Assembly (NCBI GenBank): GCA_027924645.1
Contig: BSBN01000187.1
Span: 16,820,001-16,884,000, forward strand
Source: Cunninghamia lanceolata
Lineage: Eukaryota; Streptophyta; Pinopsida; Cupressales; Cupressaceae
DNA: 64,000 nt
Direction of reading: 5' to 3'
Shown here: one piece after another, positions 24,224 to 36,548 of the stretch
Layout of the letters: each line of letters opens with the position of its first letter
Numbering within the stretch: the stretch's first letter is position 1
Made by a program: the position numbers and the translations under genes
The notes under the pieces: generated by a model
Database searches by the model: none
What the model saw: only the letters and a program-made list of their open reading frames with translations
Told to the model about the DNA's origin: nothing

Positions 24224-25775
24224 TGTAATGTAGAAAATTATGTATCCTCACAATTTCACATTGTGTTTTGACCCACATTGGTGTCTGCTCCCATAGCATA
24301 TTTCAAGGGTCACTTGAGCCTAACCTTGGCCTATTTTACCACTCACCAAGATTTTCCAAATTCCATATCACACTCTTATTTTTCTTGTTATTCTAGTAAC
24401 ACATGCTAAAATCTTGGAAGATTTTCCTTGGACAAGAGCACAACGTGCAAACATTGCACAATGTGCTAGCAGCCTGAAGATTCCAAATTTCTAAATTGTT
24501 ATTTTTCTACCTAGTCACTTGATTTTTTTGGTGGTAACACTCATTTGAAAATGAAATGACCTCTACAAGCATGCCCAACCTTTGGATTCTCTCTTTCTCC
24601 AATATATAATCTTATTTTGAAATATTTTCATCTTCTTCTTGGACTCATTTTTTGGAAAATCTCTACACACAAAAGAACTCTCACTCTATTGCTAGCCTTT
24701 GGTTCTCTCCTTGGGTTGAAGCATCTCTCTTTCTCATCTCCTGTTGAATCTACTCTTGTAGCTTGGTCATTGTGAAGGCTCTCATAAGGGATTGTCATTG
24801 GTTGCACATCAATTTGACCCTCAAGGAGCTTGCAACATCCTCCATTGTCTCAAGATTGGTAACATTGTTTTATTGTGAAGAAATAATGTTATTATCTTAT
24901 TTATTGCATCTTCCATTATCTCTATTTTGGCGAACTTGTGGTGTAGACCACCACCTCACTTTCATTTGTGCACACTAGGGTATTCTTCCCCATAAACCAG
25001 AGCAGATACGCATAGATTTTTATTGTTTTCATTACTGTTATTTTCCTAGATGTACTTAGGAAATAAGAGCACACATTTATTTTCAATCTATTCCATAGTG
25101 GTTGTTTGTGGAGGTTGGAAGACCAACATAAGGGCTTCACCTAGAGGCAAGCTCCCAAACAACCCCAAAAAAATCCTTTTACTTTATAGTTGCAGGTATT
25201 TGAGGGAGATTCAACTACACAGAGGTTTACTGGTCTTCCCCTTTTGATCTCTCTCTTTCATTTCTTATTTCCATAACTTAAATTAGTTATTTCAATGTGT
25301 CTTTCTATAGATTTTATCATATGGTACACTATTGGGATTTTTTATGGTTTCTTGTGTAGATTGGGTACCCTGTTGGGCTGGATAAAGAAATTTGTAGGTG
25401 TTTTTCTTCATTTTCCTATTGTACAGATGATAGTGTGACGTGCTAGCATCCTAGGTTGAGGCTTCCCCTTCTAGTGCTAGGTGCTTCTTTCACCCCTCTT
25501 TTGAGCACTTCTAGAATTATTTTTGTGATTTAGTATCCTATTTTCTATAAATTGTAATTTTATTGTTGTTCCTTTATGCTTTAGTCTAGTCAAAATAGTC
25601 ATTTTCTAAGTCTAAGGAAACCATAGGGTTTGGCTAGAGTTTTTTTCTTCCTACTTGGATATAAGAGAAATAATCTTCTTTTGAAGTTGGTTAAATCCTG
25701 ATGTAATATCCATAGAAATTGTTCTCGTTAAAAAGAATAGACATTTTGATTAGATCACATTTTCTCTATATTACA
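24224..25775 (+). repeat. Element X 5' LTR
   Basis: A 1552 bp sequence bounded by TGTAATGTAG and TATATTACA. It aligns throughout with the split copy at 36549-36914 plus 44170-45379. It contains the intact counterpart (near 24595-24599, GGATTCTCTC) of the site where element B landed in the 3' LTR. It also carries the small hairpin GGTGTAGACCACC near 24940. Confidence 0.85.
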
Positions 25776-25778
25776 TTT

Positions 25779-25795
25779 TGGTGAACCTAACTTTG
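25779..25795 (+). other. Element X primer binding site candidate
   Basis: TGGTGAACCTAAC begins 3 bp after the LTR end and starts with the TGG expected for pairing with a tRNA CCA end. The tRNA cannot be assigned from sequence alone. Confidence 0.4.
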
Positions 25796-25849
25796 TTCAC
25801 TTGCATTCTTCTTCTCATTCTAATATTCTTCTGCTCCTATTTGGTGCAA

Positions 25850-26995
25850 ACAAGTATTCGACTATGTGGATCTATTTCTCCAAAACTTTACAAATTTCAA
25901 TGATCCATTCTCTAGTGAAGATTTTGGCATGCTAAATGAAGCCCTTAATGACTTCATCCATATCACTTCTTCCCCTTCTATTAAAAACATTATCCTTATA
26001 AACAATTGATTAACATAATTTATGTTTTTGATTCTACACAAGAACTTGTGAAACTAAAAATTGTGGTGCATCTTTGTTCTAATACACAATAATATTTTAA
26101 ACTAGTAATAACTATTCAAGGTGCTACAAATGTACCTCAACCTCTAGATTACTTTACTCAAATTAACAAATCTATAACATGAAACCTATCTAGGCCTCCT
26201 CATTATCATGTGGTAGCCCACATGTATAATATAAGGCAAAACAAACAAGCTACAGTTGTCCATGTTTCCCTTCCCACTTCTCCTATTCTTCCTGCAACTC
26301 CTTGTCTTCCTCAAAATACTACTAGAGTATGATCTTGTAGACAAGCCCAGTGCTACACCTACCAAGATCTCTCTTTAGGAGCTCATTCAAACTTTTCCAA
26401 CATATCATAGTATTCTCCAAGAAGCCTTACAAAAGATCCTAGTAGCATCTTCTACTAGGCCAAATGATGTAGCTACCTTACTCTACTGTATATACACAAA
26501 TACAATTGATATAATATTCCAATAGTATGAGTTACTATCTCTAGAGGATCAAAATAAAAATTATCCTCTCCTCATCATTGTTGGAATCAATTCTAATAGT
26601 GTAAAACACACACTTATTGATAATGGTTCAAGCCTCAATGGGGTGGACTTGTTAAACTAAATTAATATTGATACATCTTGCATATCTCCAACAAATCTTT
26701 CTATCCATGGTTTTGATAACATAGATAGGAAAACCCTTGGCACAATCATGTTGCCTATTGAATTGGGCCCTATTATTTTTCCTACTCTTGTGCATGTCAT
26801 GCCTAGAGTGCTTTCTTATAATCTCCTTCTTGGTAGACCATGGATTCACACCATGGGTCCAGTTCTATCTACTTTTCATAGATCAATAAAATTTATTCAT
26901 GAAAACAAAATTTACACAATAAAAGATGATCTAGATCCCTTACAATATCATCAACAAGTGGATCCTATGAATTATCCTAATTCTTCTCCCACACT
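25850..26995 (+). pseudogene. pol: Element X gag remnant and aspartic protease
   Basis: Only a short gag-like reading is left near 25850-26010, so most of gag appears deleted: protease starts within about 1 kb of the LTR. The protease block starts near 26345 (a broken ISL.ELIQTFP motif typical of Tat/Ogre pre-protease sequence). The catalytic site reads Asp-Asn-Gly-Ser at 26619-26630 and the conserved late motif is SYNLLLGRPWIHTMG near 26817. The segment 26748-26999 is open. Stops before and after it mean no polyprotein can be made. Confidence 0.7.
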
Positions 26996-26999
26996 TTGA

Positions 27000-27930
27000 A
27001 ACCTCATTCCCTCTTCTTCACCAAAAGAAGATTCCCCATTGGTGACTCATGTTGGCAATCTTGATAATGATTTAAATTCATCTTCTAATGCATGTCTAGG
27101 TGATGATTGGGGTTCACTGGATTTTACACCTTCCTTTGTAGAAGAGTATAAAATCAACCTATCTCACTCTGACATACCAAAATTTTAGTCTACATTGTTT
27201 GTCTCAAGTACTTCATCACAAATTGTTAATACTTTTACTCCATTTTCTCCTAAAGATTCATGTGACTACACTTCTTGTATCAATTATGCCACTAATAGTG
27301 ATTCTCCGCCCTTCACAAAGATGCAATCCTATTATGGTTGTGGTTTCCATAGTCTCTCTAAAATTGATTATAAAGGAAATGGATGTGGATGAAAAGAATA
27401 GGGTGTTGAGATTCCCTTAGAATCTAATCTACATTATTCTTCAATGGGCCTTGGATACTATCCTACTCACCCCTCTAAAGCCTCTTATCAAGATTTTATA
27501 CATGTTAACATGATATACAGATCTCTAAATTTGCATTCTCTTCCTCTTCTACATCCTGGGTTCATTATGCATGATTTTGATTTCCATATTCTTGCTTTAG
27601 ATGTTGTTTCTATGAATGAAGCTCTTGCACAATTTCTAAGAGTATATGATCACATGCCTAGATATCATCATGACCATGGACTTCCCTATTGTTTAAATGC
27701 ACATACATACTTTGGGGAGTCCATAAATTTATTTGATGATACCTCTTCATCTCCTAATAACTCTCAGAACTCTCCTCAATCATTTGATCCTCATGATCAT
27801 AACACTCTCCTTGTTAGAGATATTGTTGATGTCCCAATGGATTCTAAAAATACTAAAAACGTTATCTAGATAGGACAATGTTTATCTTTGAAGGAGTGAA
27901 CTGCACATTCTTATCCTTTACATGAATTTC
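27000..27930 (+). pseudogene. Element X protease-RT linker
   Basis: The stretch between protease and RT is still protein-like on the plus strand. The longest open part (27444-27869, 141 codons) starts MGLGYYPTHPSK and contains a His/Asp-rich block (HMPRYHHDHGLP) and a Ser/Pro/Asn-rich end. Position and the Gly-rich start recall the linker of Tat/Ogre elements, but no named domain can be assigned. Confidence 0.4.
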
Positions 27931-27959
27931 CTAATCTATTTGCCTAGTCATACAAGGAT

Positions 27960-29640
27960 ATGCCTGTTATAGACCTAGAAATTATGATCCATAATATTGT
28001 GCTTTATTCGGATGCCTAGCCAATAAAGTAGAAAAGCCACAAAATGAATCCTAAGGTAGATTTAATGGTTAAGGCTAAGATAGAGAATCTCTTGCAAGTT
28101 GGATTTATTTGTTTGATAGACTATTGACCTTGGATTTCAAATATCATAGTTGTCACTAAACCTGACAATCATATTTGAATATGTATAGATTTCAAAAATC
28201 TTAATTGATGCAGGAGCATCCCAGGTTGCAGAGCAATCTTGCACCAACCAAAAACATTTGCATTATTTTCTTTTCTTTCATTGTAGTTGTAGTTCAGTAA
28301 TTTACAGTTCAACATTTTCTACCGTATTTTTATGCATCTTCATATCAGAGCATGCAGAGAAAGAATTATCTTCTATGCCATGTCAGCTACATCATATTTA
28401 GATTTCAGGAGATTTGGATTTGTCTATAGGAAGTTATCGCTATCAGAAGATCATCATCTTTCACAGAGCAGAGCATTCATGCAGTTAGTTGAGAAGAGAA
28501 GGTTGCAGAGCACTTCCATGACTTGCAGAGACAAAATAAATATATCACATGGTACATATGGACTAGATAGACCTTCCTTGAGGTCCACACCAAGATTCAT
28601 CTATTTGCAGAGCAATACCATATGTTGTAGGTCAACCTACATGTTTTCTACACGTTCCATCATTCATTGAAGTTTGTAACCTCTTTGTGGCCGACGTGGA
28701 GGATTCTATGAGCTTGAAGATGATATATATACATCTCTTAGATGCATTAGGAAGTCAGTAGTTTTAGAAATATGATATGATAGCTTAGATTATGAATTCT
28801 ATTCCAAGAAGGCACTTCAATGCCATATCTTGCATATCTTTTGTATCCCAGAAAGCAGGCATGTGAGCCCTTTGATTGTAGCCCGCATGTTGCTGACAGA
28901 TAAGCATTTTGATTGTTTGATATATTGAACATTTTAATCTTCCACTGCATTCTATATTTGTGTTGTTTCCGTTGTGTTTACTCTAGCTGCATGGTTTGGA
29001 TAGTCCCTTCTTAGGATCCTCCATCCATGACTACACCATTAATAAAGCATCCTTAAAGGATGATTTCCCTCTTCCAAATATCAACATGATAGTCGATTCA
29101 ACAATCATCCATGCCTTGCTTTCTTTCATGGATGGATTCTCAAGCTATAATCAAATCCTTATCAACCCCCAAGATCAATTCAAAACTATATTCACTTAAC
29201 CTTGGGGAAATTTCTATTATGTGGTCATGTTATTTGGATTAAAAAATGCTGGTGCAACTTACCAACGCATAATGACCCTCATCTTTCATGACTTTATTCA
29301 CAATATCCTAGAGGATTATGTTTATATCTTATAAAAATCTATTCTATGCCAAGATCACGTACATAATCTTCATCGTATCTTTGAACACCACCTATACAAC
29401 ATGTGACTTAATCCCTATAAGTGTGTCTTTGGAGTAGACAGTTGAAAACTCTTTGGGTTTATTATTTCTCATCGTGGTATAAAGGTGGATAGAAACAAGA
29501 TCAATGCTATTGTGAATATGCCACCTCCAAATAATATTTATGAACTTCATAGTCTCTAGGGAGAAATTTAAGCTATTCATCAATTCATTTCACAACTAGT
29601 AGATTAGACTCTTCCCTTCAAATACCTTCTTAAAAAGGAT
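27960..29640 (+). pseudogene. pol: Element X reverse transcriptase, split by solo LTR S1
   Basis: The RT N-terminus (27960-28205) ends in ICIDFKNLN. The solo LTR S1 follows, and RT resumes at 29044 with KASLKDDFPLPNINMIVD, so the two halves join exactly at the usual FRDLNKAS-type motif of this lineage. Downstream are MDGFSSYNQI and MLFGLKNAGATYQR. The active-site block, expected to be Tyr-Val-Asp-Asp, reads Tyr-Val-Tyr-Ile at 29317-29328, so both aspartates are gone. Stops are scattered through the rest. The Gly/Ala-Tyr-Asn-Gln-Ile form of the palm motif is typical of Tat/Ogre and Athila elements. Confidence 0.85.
28206..29038 (+). mobile_element. S1: solo LTR inside element X RT, perfect TSD
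   Basis: This 833 bp insert starts TGATGCAGGAGCATCC and ends GACTACACCA. Flanks are TTAAT at 28201-28205 and 29039-29043, a perfect 5 bp duplication that falls in the Leu-Asn codons of RT. There is no internal coding region, so this is a solo LTR left by recombination. Its first 16 bp equal those of LTR A, placing it in or near the chromovirus family of element A, although the 3' end differs. Confidence 0.92.
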
Positions 29641-29739
29641 GTTCATTTGAACTAGAATGAGAATTGCTAAAAAGCTTTTGAAGATCTTAAGCGCTATATG
29701 GCCAATCCTCCTATTTTAATTCCAACTATTAGAGGATGA

Positions 29740-30545
29740 CATTTTTTCTCTGCACATCTATGTCATCCCATGCTTTGGCTACTCTATTAGTTCAACATGA
29801 TCATAAAGGTAAGGAATGTACTGTATATTACATTAGCTGAACCTTACTAGATTATGAAACTTGTTATTCAATACTAGAGAAACAATGTCTTTCTCTAGTA
29901 TTCACAACACACAAACTAAGACATTACCTTCTCCATGTGCGAACACATGTTATCATAAAATTTGATCCACTTAAGCATCTTTTCTCAAAAATGGATTTGT
30001 CAAGTTGCTTAAGTAAATGGGTAATGTTGCTAACTAAATTTAACCTTAAGTTTGTCTCTCAAAAGGCAATCAAAGGAGAAAAAATAGTAGACCGATGCTC
30101 CCTCTCCGTTTAGTATTCCTAATTAGGATTCCTTCCCTAATGATCATATCCTTTCTTTGAATGATGATCATCCATGGAAATTATTATTTGACGGATCAAG
30201 GTGTAGAGATGGCTCTAGAACTGGTGTAATCCTAGTTCCTCCTTCTGGTAAGCCAATTCCCCTTTCTTTCCATCTAAATTTTCCATGTACAAATAATATC
30301 ATTGAGTAAGAAAGCCCGTATTGTGGGCTTGTGTGTTGCATTATCTCTTAATATTAAATTAATTCACATTTATAGTGATTCGTAGTTGATAATAAAGCAA
30401 GTCATTGGATCTTATCAAGCTAAGCACGACAAACTATCTCAGTATCAGGATTTAGCTTTATCATTTCTTAATCAATTCTCTTCTTTTTCTATCAATATTA
30501 TCCCACACAAAGACAATCATCATGTAGATGTAATGGAAAGTACAA
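29740..30545 (+). pseudogene. pol: Element X RNase H and second, Tat-type RNase H
   Basis: A decayed RT-linked RNase H lies at about 29740-30010. A second RNase H-like domain follows at about 30165-30545. It has the start motif W-K-L-hydrophobic-F-D-G-S near 30180, then GKPIPLSFHLNFPCTNNIIE, HIYSDS with the second acidic residue, and a HHVDVM end. The part from 30386 is open. A duplicated RNase H of this kind between RT and integrase is a known hallmark of the Tat lineage, and it is my main reason for the lineage call. Stops occur in both domains. Confidence 0.78.
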
Positions 30546-30854
30546 CCTCCCTTGTACCTAATTTATCCAATGATTACCATTTTATTACTCATAGTCTATC
30601 TTTACCTGATATCCTCGATGGTTTTCGTCATGATACTTTTTTTGTTATAATGTTGATTTTGAGGAATGGTACTCACATATATTCAATTATTTTTGCAATG
30701 GTGCCTTCCTGAATACTTCTTCTAAAAGTGCTCAAACTCTAATATGAAAGCTCACGGTGTGATATATCATTCTTTATGATGTTTTATATCATCGAGGTTA
30801 CAACAACCTCTTCTTTGCTATCTAACCAAGGCTAAAATTCTTGTTTCTCTTGAA

Positions 30855-32520
30855 TAGGCCCACTTAGGAGCTTGCAAGGGACATTTCAATGGAAGATACT
30901 TAGTTCATAAACTTCTTCAAATGGGCTATTATTGGAAAAGCATGGAACAAGATTCCTTTTCTTTTGTTATGAAATGTCCTCAATGCTAACAACATAGAAA
31001 TTTGATTCGAGCTCTCACATAGGAATTTCATGCCTAGGTATCACCTTGGCCATTTTCAATATGGGGCTTGGATCTAATTCGTAATATTTCTCCTTCTTCT
31101 AAAGGTCATACATTCATCATTACTATAACAAACTACTTCAATAAATAGGTAGAAGTTGTTCCACTTCGATCCATGACTACTAAAGTAATCTATTACTTTT
31201 TGCTTGATGGTATTATTATTCATTTTGGACTTCCTTCTGCCTTTATTTCTGATAATGGTACCTCATTTAAGAACAAGTATGTGAAGAAATTCTTGGAGAA
31301 ATTTCACATTCAATAACACTTCTCTATGCCATACTATTCACAGTCTAATGGACAAGCATAAGCTTCCAACAAAATAATAGAACAAATTCTTCGAAAAATT
31401 GTTAACAAACATGGTAAAGATTGGCACACTCAACTTTCCTATGCATTATGGGCCTATTGCATGAGTATTCGTACAACTACTAGAACTACTTCATACAATC
31501 TTGTCTATGGTTCTAATGCCATCATGCACTTAAATTTAGAAATTATTTCTTTGTGGGTTTCCCTCCAAGGCCTCATTGATGACAATACTTATTGTGATCA
31601 ATAACTTCAACATCTAGAGATGCTTGATGAACAATGTATTAATGCTCTCAAACATCTCCAAGCTTACAAAAAAATTGTTAGAAATTAAGGTGAACAACTA
31701 TAGAATAGAAATATGATTTTAACTATTATAATAATCTAGTCCAGAACCAAATGGAGATTATTGGAAATCAAATCAGCAATACAAAGAAATAAAGAAACAG
31801 AAGAATTGAACACATAACACAATTTTTACATGGAGAAACTCTTTTGGGAAAAAACTCCACACAAGAAGAGATGCACCAGTCTGTATTAACTTCAATAGAG
31901 TTCACTATACATCACTAACGACCTTCTCTTCAGTCTTCAATCCAGCAACACCTATTTTTCAGTCTCAACTCTCTACATTTCTACAACCATAATACAATTC
32001 CCTCATTAAAAAAGTGTTTTGCCATCTTGGGCAAACAACCCTAACATAACTTCTACCTTCAAATCTGTGACCTAATGATGAATGATCCAGATTGACTATG
32101 AAATTATAATATTTTACAGACCCCTTGTCAAGCACTGGGATCCAAATGTAGCTGAAACAAGACCATTGCTTGGTGAATACATCATCTCTTAAGATGGAAA
32201 TTTACAAACACCATTAGGAGTAATTAATTACATTGGATTTACAAGGTTGATGGCACCATAAGCCTAACAAAACCCTTAATCACAACTATAATCAGTGAGT
32301 TCTTCATCGCTCATTCCAAGTAGGTGACTTGGTTTTGTACGACAATCAATACGATGTGAACACCTCTTCTAGTACTAAAGGAAGATTTAGTCTAAATTGG
32401 TTGGGTCCTTACATTGTCACCTTAGTATATGTATTTGGAGCATATGGCCTATCTATGATGGATGGTAAGCCTTTGAAAGATCCCATTAATGTCATGCATT
32501 TACATCATTTTCATGTTTAA
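30855..32520 (+). pseudogene. pol: Element X integrase, split by S2
   Basis: The zinc-binding part reads HLGACKGHFNGRYLVHKLLQ then a Cys pair at CPQC. The first catalytic Asp lies in WGLDLI and the second in FISDNGTSF near 31240. The catalytic Glu position, normally following Gly-Gln-Ala, is a TAA at 31359-31361. The core continues to about 31675 (HLQAYKK). The DNA-binding tail resumes at about 32270 with SFQVGDLVLYDNQ, LNWLGPYIVT and PINVMHLHHF, ending at 32520. Between them lies the 594 bp insert S2. Confidence 0.85.
31676..32269. mobile_element. S2: probable solo LTR inside element X integrase
   Basis: This insert of about 594 bp has perfect 6 bp inverted ends, TGTTAG and CTAACA. It interrupts the integrase between the helix ending HLQAYK and the DNA-binding tail. 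Flanks are A-rich (AAAAT before, AAACC after), so the target duplication is only partly preserved. The start TGTTAGAAATTAAGGTG resembles the terminus (complement strand) of the Copia-like insert ending at 59523. Confidence 0.65.
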
Positions 32521-34429
32521 GTTTCTCCTTCTTATGTGGCATTTGAATGGCACATTTTTCTTAGGAGTTTATTATTGCTTATGTCATTTCATCATTAGCA
32601 CAACCACCAAGTGCTATTATTTTTGTAAAAATTGTGTATTATATTTGAATATGGAAATTTTCTTTCTTAAAACAAAATGTGTTAGTATTTTTAGTATTTT
32701 AAATACTTCACATTTTTCTTTATGTTTTTTGTTTCTATTCTCAACACAATTCTTGTTGTCTTGAATATTAGTTGTAGTTTTTATTTATAAATATAAATTA
32801 CTCTACTTTATTTACCATGTCAATTATTTAATCATGTGAATGATTAATTAATCCCTTTAATTGTTTAACTAGATCTTTTATATATTTAATTAGATAATTC
32901 TCATTTTAAATTGCTAATTATATCTTTATGGTATTTAATAAAAGCAATTTCATTATCCTTTGATTAAATAATTATAGTATTTAATTAAACAATTTCAATA
33001 AGTTGTTTAATTAGATCTTAGTTGAATTTAATTAAATAATTTCAATCACATATATGATAATACTATAGAACATCCATCATATGTATGCAAACACATAAAA
33101 ATCCATAACATGAACATATCGATCAAAATCCTAAAATCTCATATATACAATCAATGTCTCGATACATCAATACAAATATCACCACTGTATCAAAATGTAG
33201 TGCATATCAAAAAAATATATACATATATTTCATCACTCCCTGAGGCATGACTATCTAAGCCCTCTAGTTCAGGTGGTGGCCTTTTTATAAAAGGATCTCA
33301 ATGTGAGGCTATAGATTGCGAATGGGTACGGGACCCACTCCACACCTTTAGACCTCTCATTGTTCCTCTCAACTCTACTAGCTAGGCCATGAGTTGTAGC
33401 TCAATCTATTGTAGTTATGCCACCTTGGTTCATAACATGTCTGCCTCTACCATCAAGGCTTGCACCATAGAATGGTCCAAGTCTAGACCCTCTATAGGTG
33501 GGCACTAGCACCATCCAACTATCTTTGTAGAGCATCATGTGCAATCTCTACACTCTTCTCTTGTCATAGCTTGATCTCACTCTATAGTAAGTGTTGTGAC
33601 CTATGCAGTTTCCTAGTCTCACTCCATAGTCATGACCACAACCTCAGTAGTGGCTTAGTCTAGGAAAACCTGACCCTCCTCCTATATAGCTCTTAGTTAC
33701 GCCACAAGATAAAAAATTTCCACGTGCTTCCTAGCAGTCTACTAAGGCCTGCAACTGACTTGTACAACCTACTCAAGCTGCATGGTGGGAACCATCTCTA
33801 CAATGAATCAGTCTATGAAGTCGAGCTACTCCCATGTGCCAGTTATTGTAAAATCAACAAAAATATCATTAGTCCTCTCATCATATAAATATAAAATCAA
33901 ATCAATATCTGGTATTCTACTCAAATCACAATAGAAAAATCAAAAGTCTCACTTGGATCTTTAATTTTCTAATCAAGATCCATAGGAGTCACCTCTAAAG
34001 GAGGCACAATGCTTGGTGTGCCTGCTAGTGTAGTTACCATTAGTGTCAATGGTGCCAAGGTAAGCCTCATAGTAGTAGCACTACTTGACTGCCCTCAATT
34101 CGTTTGACTCTAGACACCACTGGTTGATGGTGGCACCTGAGCTACTCGAGGTCAAGCTCTAGGCCTCACCTTTGAAGTAGCTTGGCCCTCATCCTTCCAC
34201 CATCACCGCCCCACAACTTGTATTGGGACAACCTCCTCCTCCTTCTCTCCATCCTCTACACTAAAGGACTCCTCTCCACTCTCCTCTTCCCCTCCTGTCC
34301 ATCCTATACACTAGAGGACTCCTCTCCACTCTCCTCATCCTCCCCCTACTCCACCAATGATCTTGGATCTCTCACTAACATGTCTAGTGGAAAAATTAGA
34401 GCCAACCAATAAATGACCCACCACATTGT
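32521..34429. other. Element X 3' non-coding region
   Basis: This is AT-rich sequence after integrase, followed from about 33.2 kb by less AT-rich DNA leading into the antisense plant-mobile-domain ORF. A Ser/Pro/Leu-rich plus-strand open stretch at 34182-34412 is most likely low-complexity sequence around that ORF's 3' end. No other feature is supported. Confidence 0.45.
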
Positions 34430-35470
34430 GAACATTGGGGTAACCCCATGTCATCAACATTAGACATGAGAGCCACATCCTACTCCTCATCATCAGAGTC
34501 ACTCAAAGAGACATCTACTATAGTTAGATAGGGATGATCCCCTATCCTCATGACATTGCAGTGAGAGTGCATGTAAGTTAGTATAGCCACAGGAACACCC
34601 TGCACCTGTCTGAACCATCTCATCACCTGCCTATAGTAAAATCGCATGATGATGTGATCAAGGTGACCAACAAAGAATCAATCCTTCTATATCTATGCCA
34701 TTTGATGAGCATGGCTAGTCCATGCCTACATCTACCAATAAAGCCTCCATATAACATCTGCATTATTTAGCCTGTCAAAAGTCTGCCACCAATAGAGTAT
34801 ATGACCAAATTGCCATGACCTTGTCAAGGTGTAGGTGTGTGCTCATAGTGTAACCCATATGATAACTATGTGAACACCCACCAATTGCATGCACCTAATG
34901 CGCTCGAATGCCCACACCTGTAGGAACATGTAGGTCATCAAACTATGGCAACTAAGGTCATAATATAAGTGGGTGACCATGCTCCATCCCCACATGAACA
35001 ATGTCTTATGCTCCTCCATTTCCCTAATGGTATGGGTGAGGCCACCATGAATGTGTGTAACTCACCCTTCAAGTGCAATACACATGGTACCAATTGCGAT
35101 AAGCACATGATAAACCAAAGGGATCACAACTCCTCCTTACTCTAGCTACTATAGGTGGATGTGCTTCATAATGTCACCCTGGCCGCAATCTAGATGATCA
35201 CATACCTCTATCCCTCTTACATGTAGGTGAGAGATCATTGCTTGATGATCGATATAGTGCAGCCTTGAACCAAAGTCTTAGTATTTGGTACACATCCTCA
35301 AGTGTGACCATCATCTCTCCTATCAGAAGATGGAGGATAGAGGCATTCATGTCCCACCTCTCCATCAATTCCATGAGCATGCAATCATGAAATCACATCT
35401 CTAGCATGGTGTATATCTAGTATAAACCCACTCTCTGTAAGAGTACATAATCCTCAATTGTTAATGCAAT
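34430..35470 (-). pseudogene. Antisense plant-mobile-domain (PMD) ORF in element X
   Basis: Read on the minus strand from about 35470, broken but consecutive pieces match the plant mobile domain. The first, near 35440, is the R-x-G-L/F-Y lead-in. ELMERWDMNASILHLLIGEM then MVTLEDVYQIL (35380-35270) corresponds to the family core of E-R-W, T-x-x-F-H-L, G-E-M and T-L-E-D-V. Later landmarks are FLQVWAFERIR (near 34920), a QTFDRLNNADVIWRLYW block (34745-34795) and a block ending MRWFRQVQGVP near 34600. PMD proteins in plants are found both in host genes such as MAIN/MAIL and in transposons. Here it sits antisense between integrase and the 3' LTR, the place where extra ORFs of Tat-lineage elements are known. 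Stops show it is dead in this copy. Confidence 0.72.
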
Positions 35471-36532
35471 TAGACAACCTTGCAAAAATGTAAAGATCTA
35501 ACCTCCTATGTGCTCTTACATCATTAGATAATATTGTAATCATAAAAAATAACATTATATTAGTACCACATCACCAAACATCAAGTTTTGAACCTAAAAC
35601 ATAAAACAATTCTAAGTCTCTAAGGACACTAGTGCCTCTAGATGCTAGTGTGCTTTATAGATGTTAGCACATCCCCAGGACACTAGCACACTGATGGGAC
35701 ACTAACACTCTACATAGGCCCCATCAAACATAAGAAACAACAAAAATGAGCATTAAAATTTAAAATTTTCACTCACCTCACACATGGCCAGACCCTACTC
35801 AATGCGAAGCCTCAATGCACCTAGTCTCGATGGTCAAAAATCTTGTCTATATGGAATTTTGGCTCTCTCAAGTTCTTGAAGTGCTCAAAATATTTTTAAT
35901 TAGGTAAATTCAAATGTAGTAAATCTATTTTTTTGTTATTGTTTATAGTAAATTTTCAAACCTTTTGAAGCATGTCCTTTATAAAAAACTCCATAACTTG
36001 GGTTTGCAAACTCAAAATTTCACACCATTTGTTGTGTTGGAATCTTGGCTCCACCCTCTTTCTTTTGATATGCCCCCCATCCCAAGATTATTTCATGAAA
36101 TAACCCTATGAAAGGAATTTTTAGCAACTTTATTCTAAATTTAGAAGTGATGAAATTTGCTTCTTGTTTCTACATCTTAATTAACAAGCACAAACACCAG
36201 GAGCATACACTCACCCTCATTTCTTTCTAATTCATTTCCTCTTCATATCATTATTCTCACCATTTTATAAGTCCTCCATTTATTACTTTGATTTTAAACT
36301 AACACATTTTGGTCTTGCAAGATTATTCATTTTCTAACATGGTGATCTTATAGGGTTGCAATACCTAATGCTGTAGTTTTGAAGATTCTTGGTCTGAGGG
36401 CATAATTCTTCCACTTGGAGAATTTCTATGTCCTCTACAGTATCCTTTTGGGTATCCTTTACATGTTTATTTTCTTTCAACATTTCATTTTTGTACTTTA
36501 GCATAGCTTATCATCTAGTGTCATTAGCCCAC
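35471..36532. other. Element X 3' region, no gene seen
   Basis: Non-coding sequence between the PMD relic and the PPT. A short block at about 35630-35710 repeats the word ACTAG or CACTAGCA several times. Confidence 0.45.
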
Positions 36533-36548
36533 TAAAGTGAAGGCAAAA
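36533..36548 (+). other. Element X polypurine tract
   Basis: AAAGTGAAGGCAAAA lies directly against the 3' LTR start at 36549, as expected for plus-strand DNA priming. This supports reading the following repeat copy as the 3' LTR. Confidence 0.65.

Noticed and set aside
25776..26995. Treating the X LTR copies as two independent solo LTRs
   Set aside because: Each lacks its own TSD, a PBS-like site follows the first, a PPT precedes the second, and Tat-type pol lies between them.
34182..34412. Plus-strand Ser/Pro/Leu-rich 76-codon frame
   Set aside because: It is low-complexity CTCC-rich sequence with internal duplication, opposite the end of the antisense PMD region.
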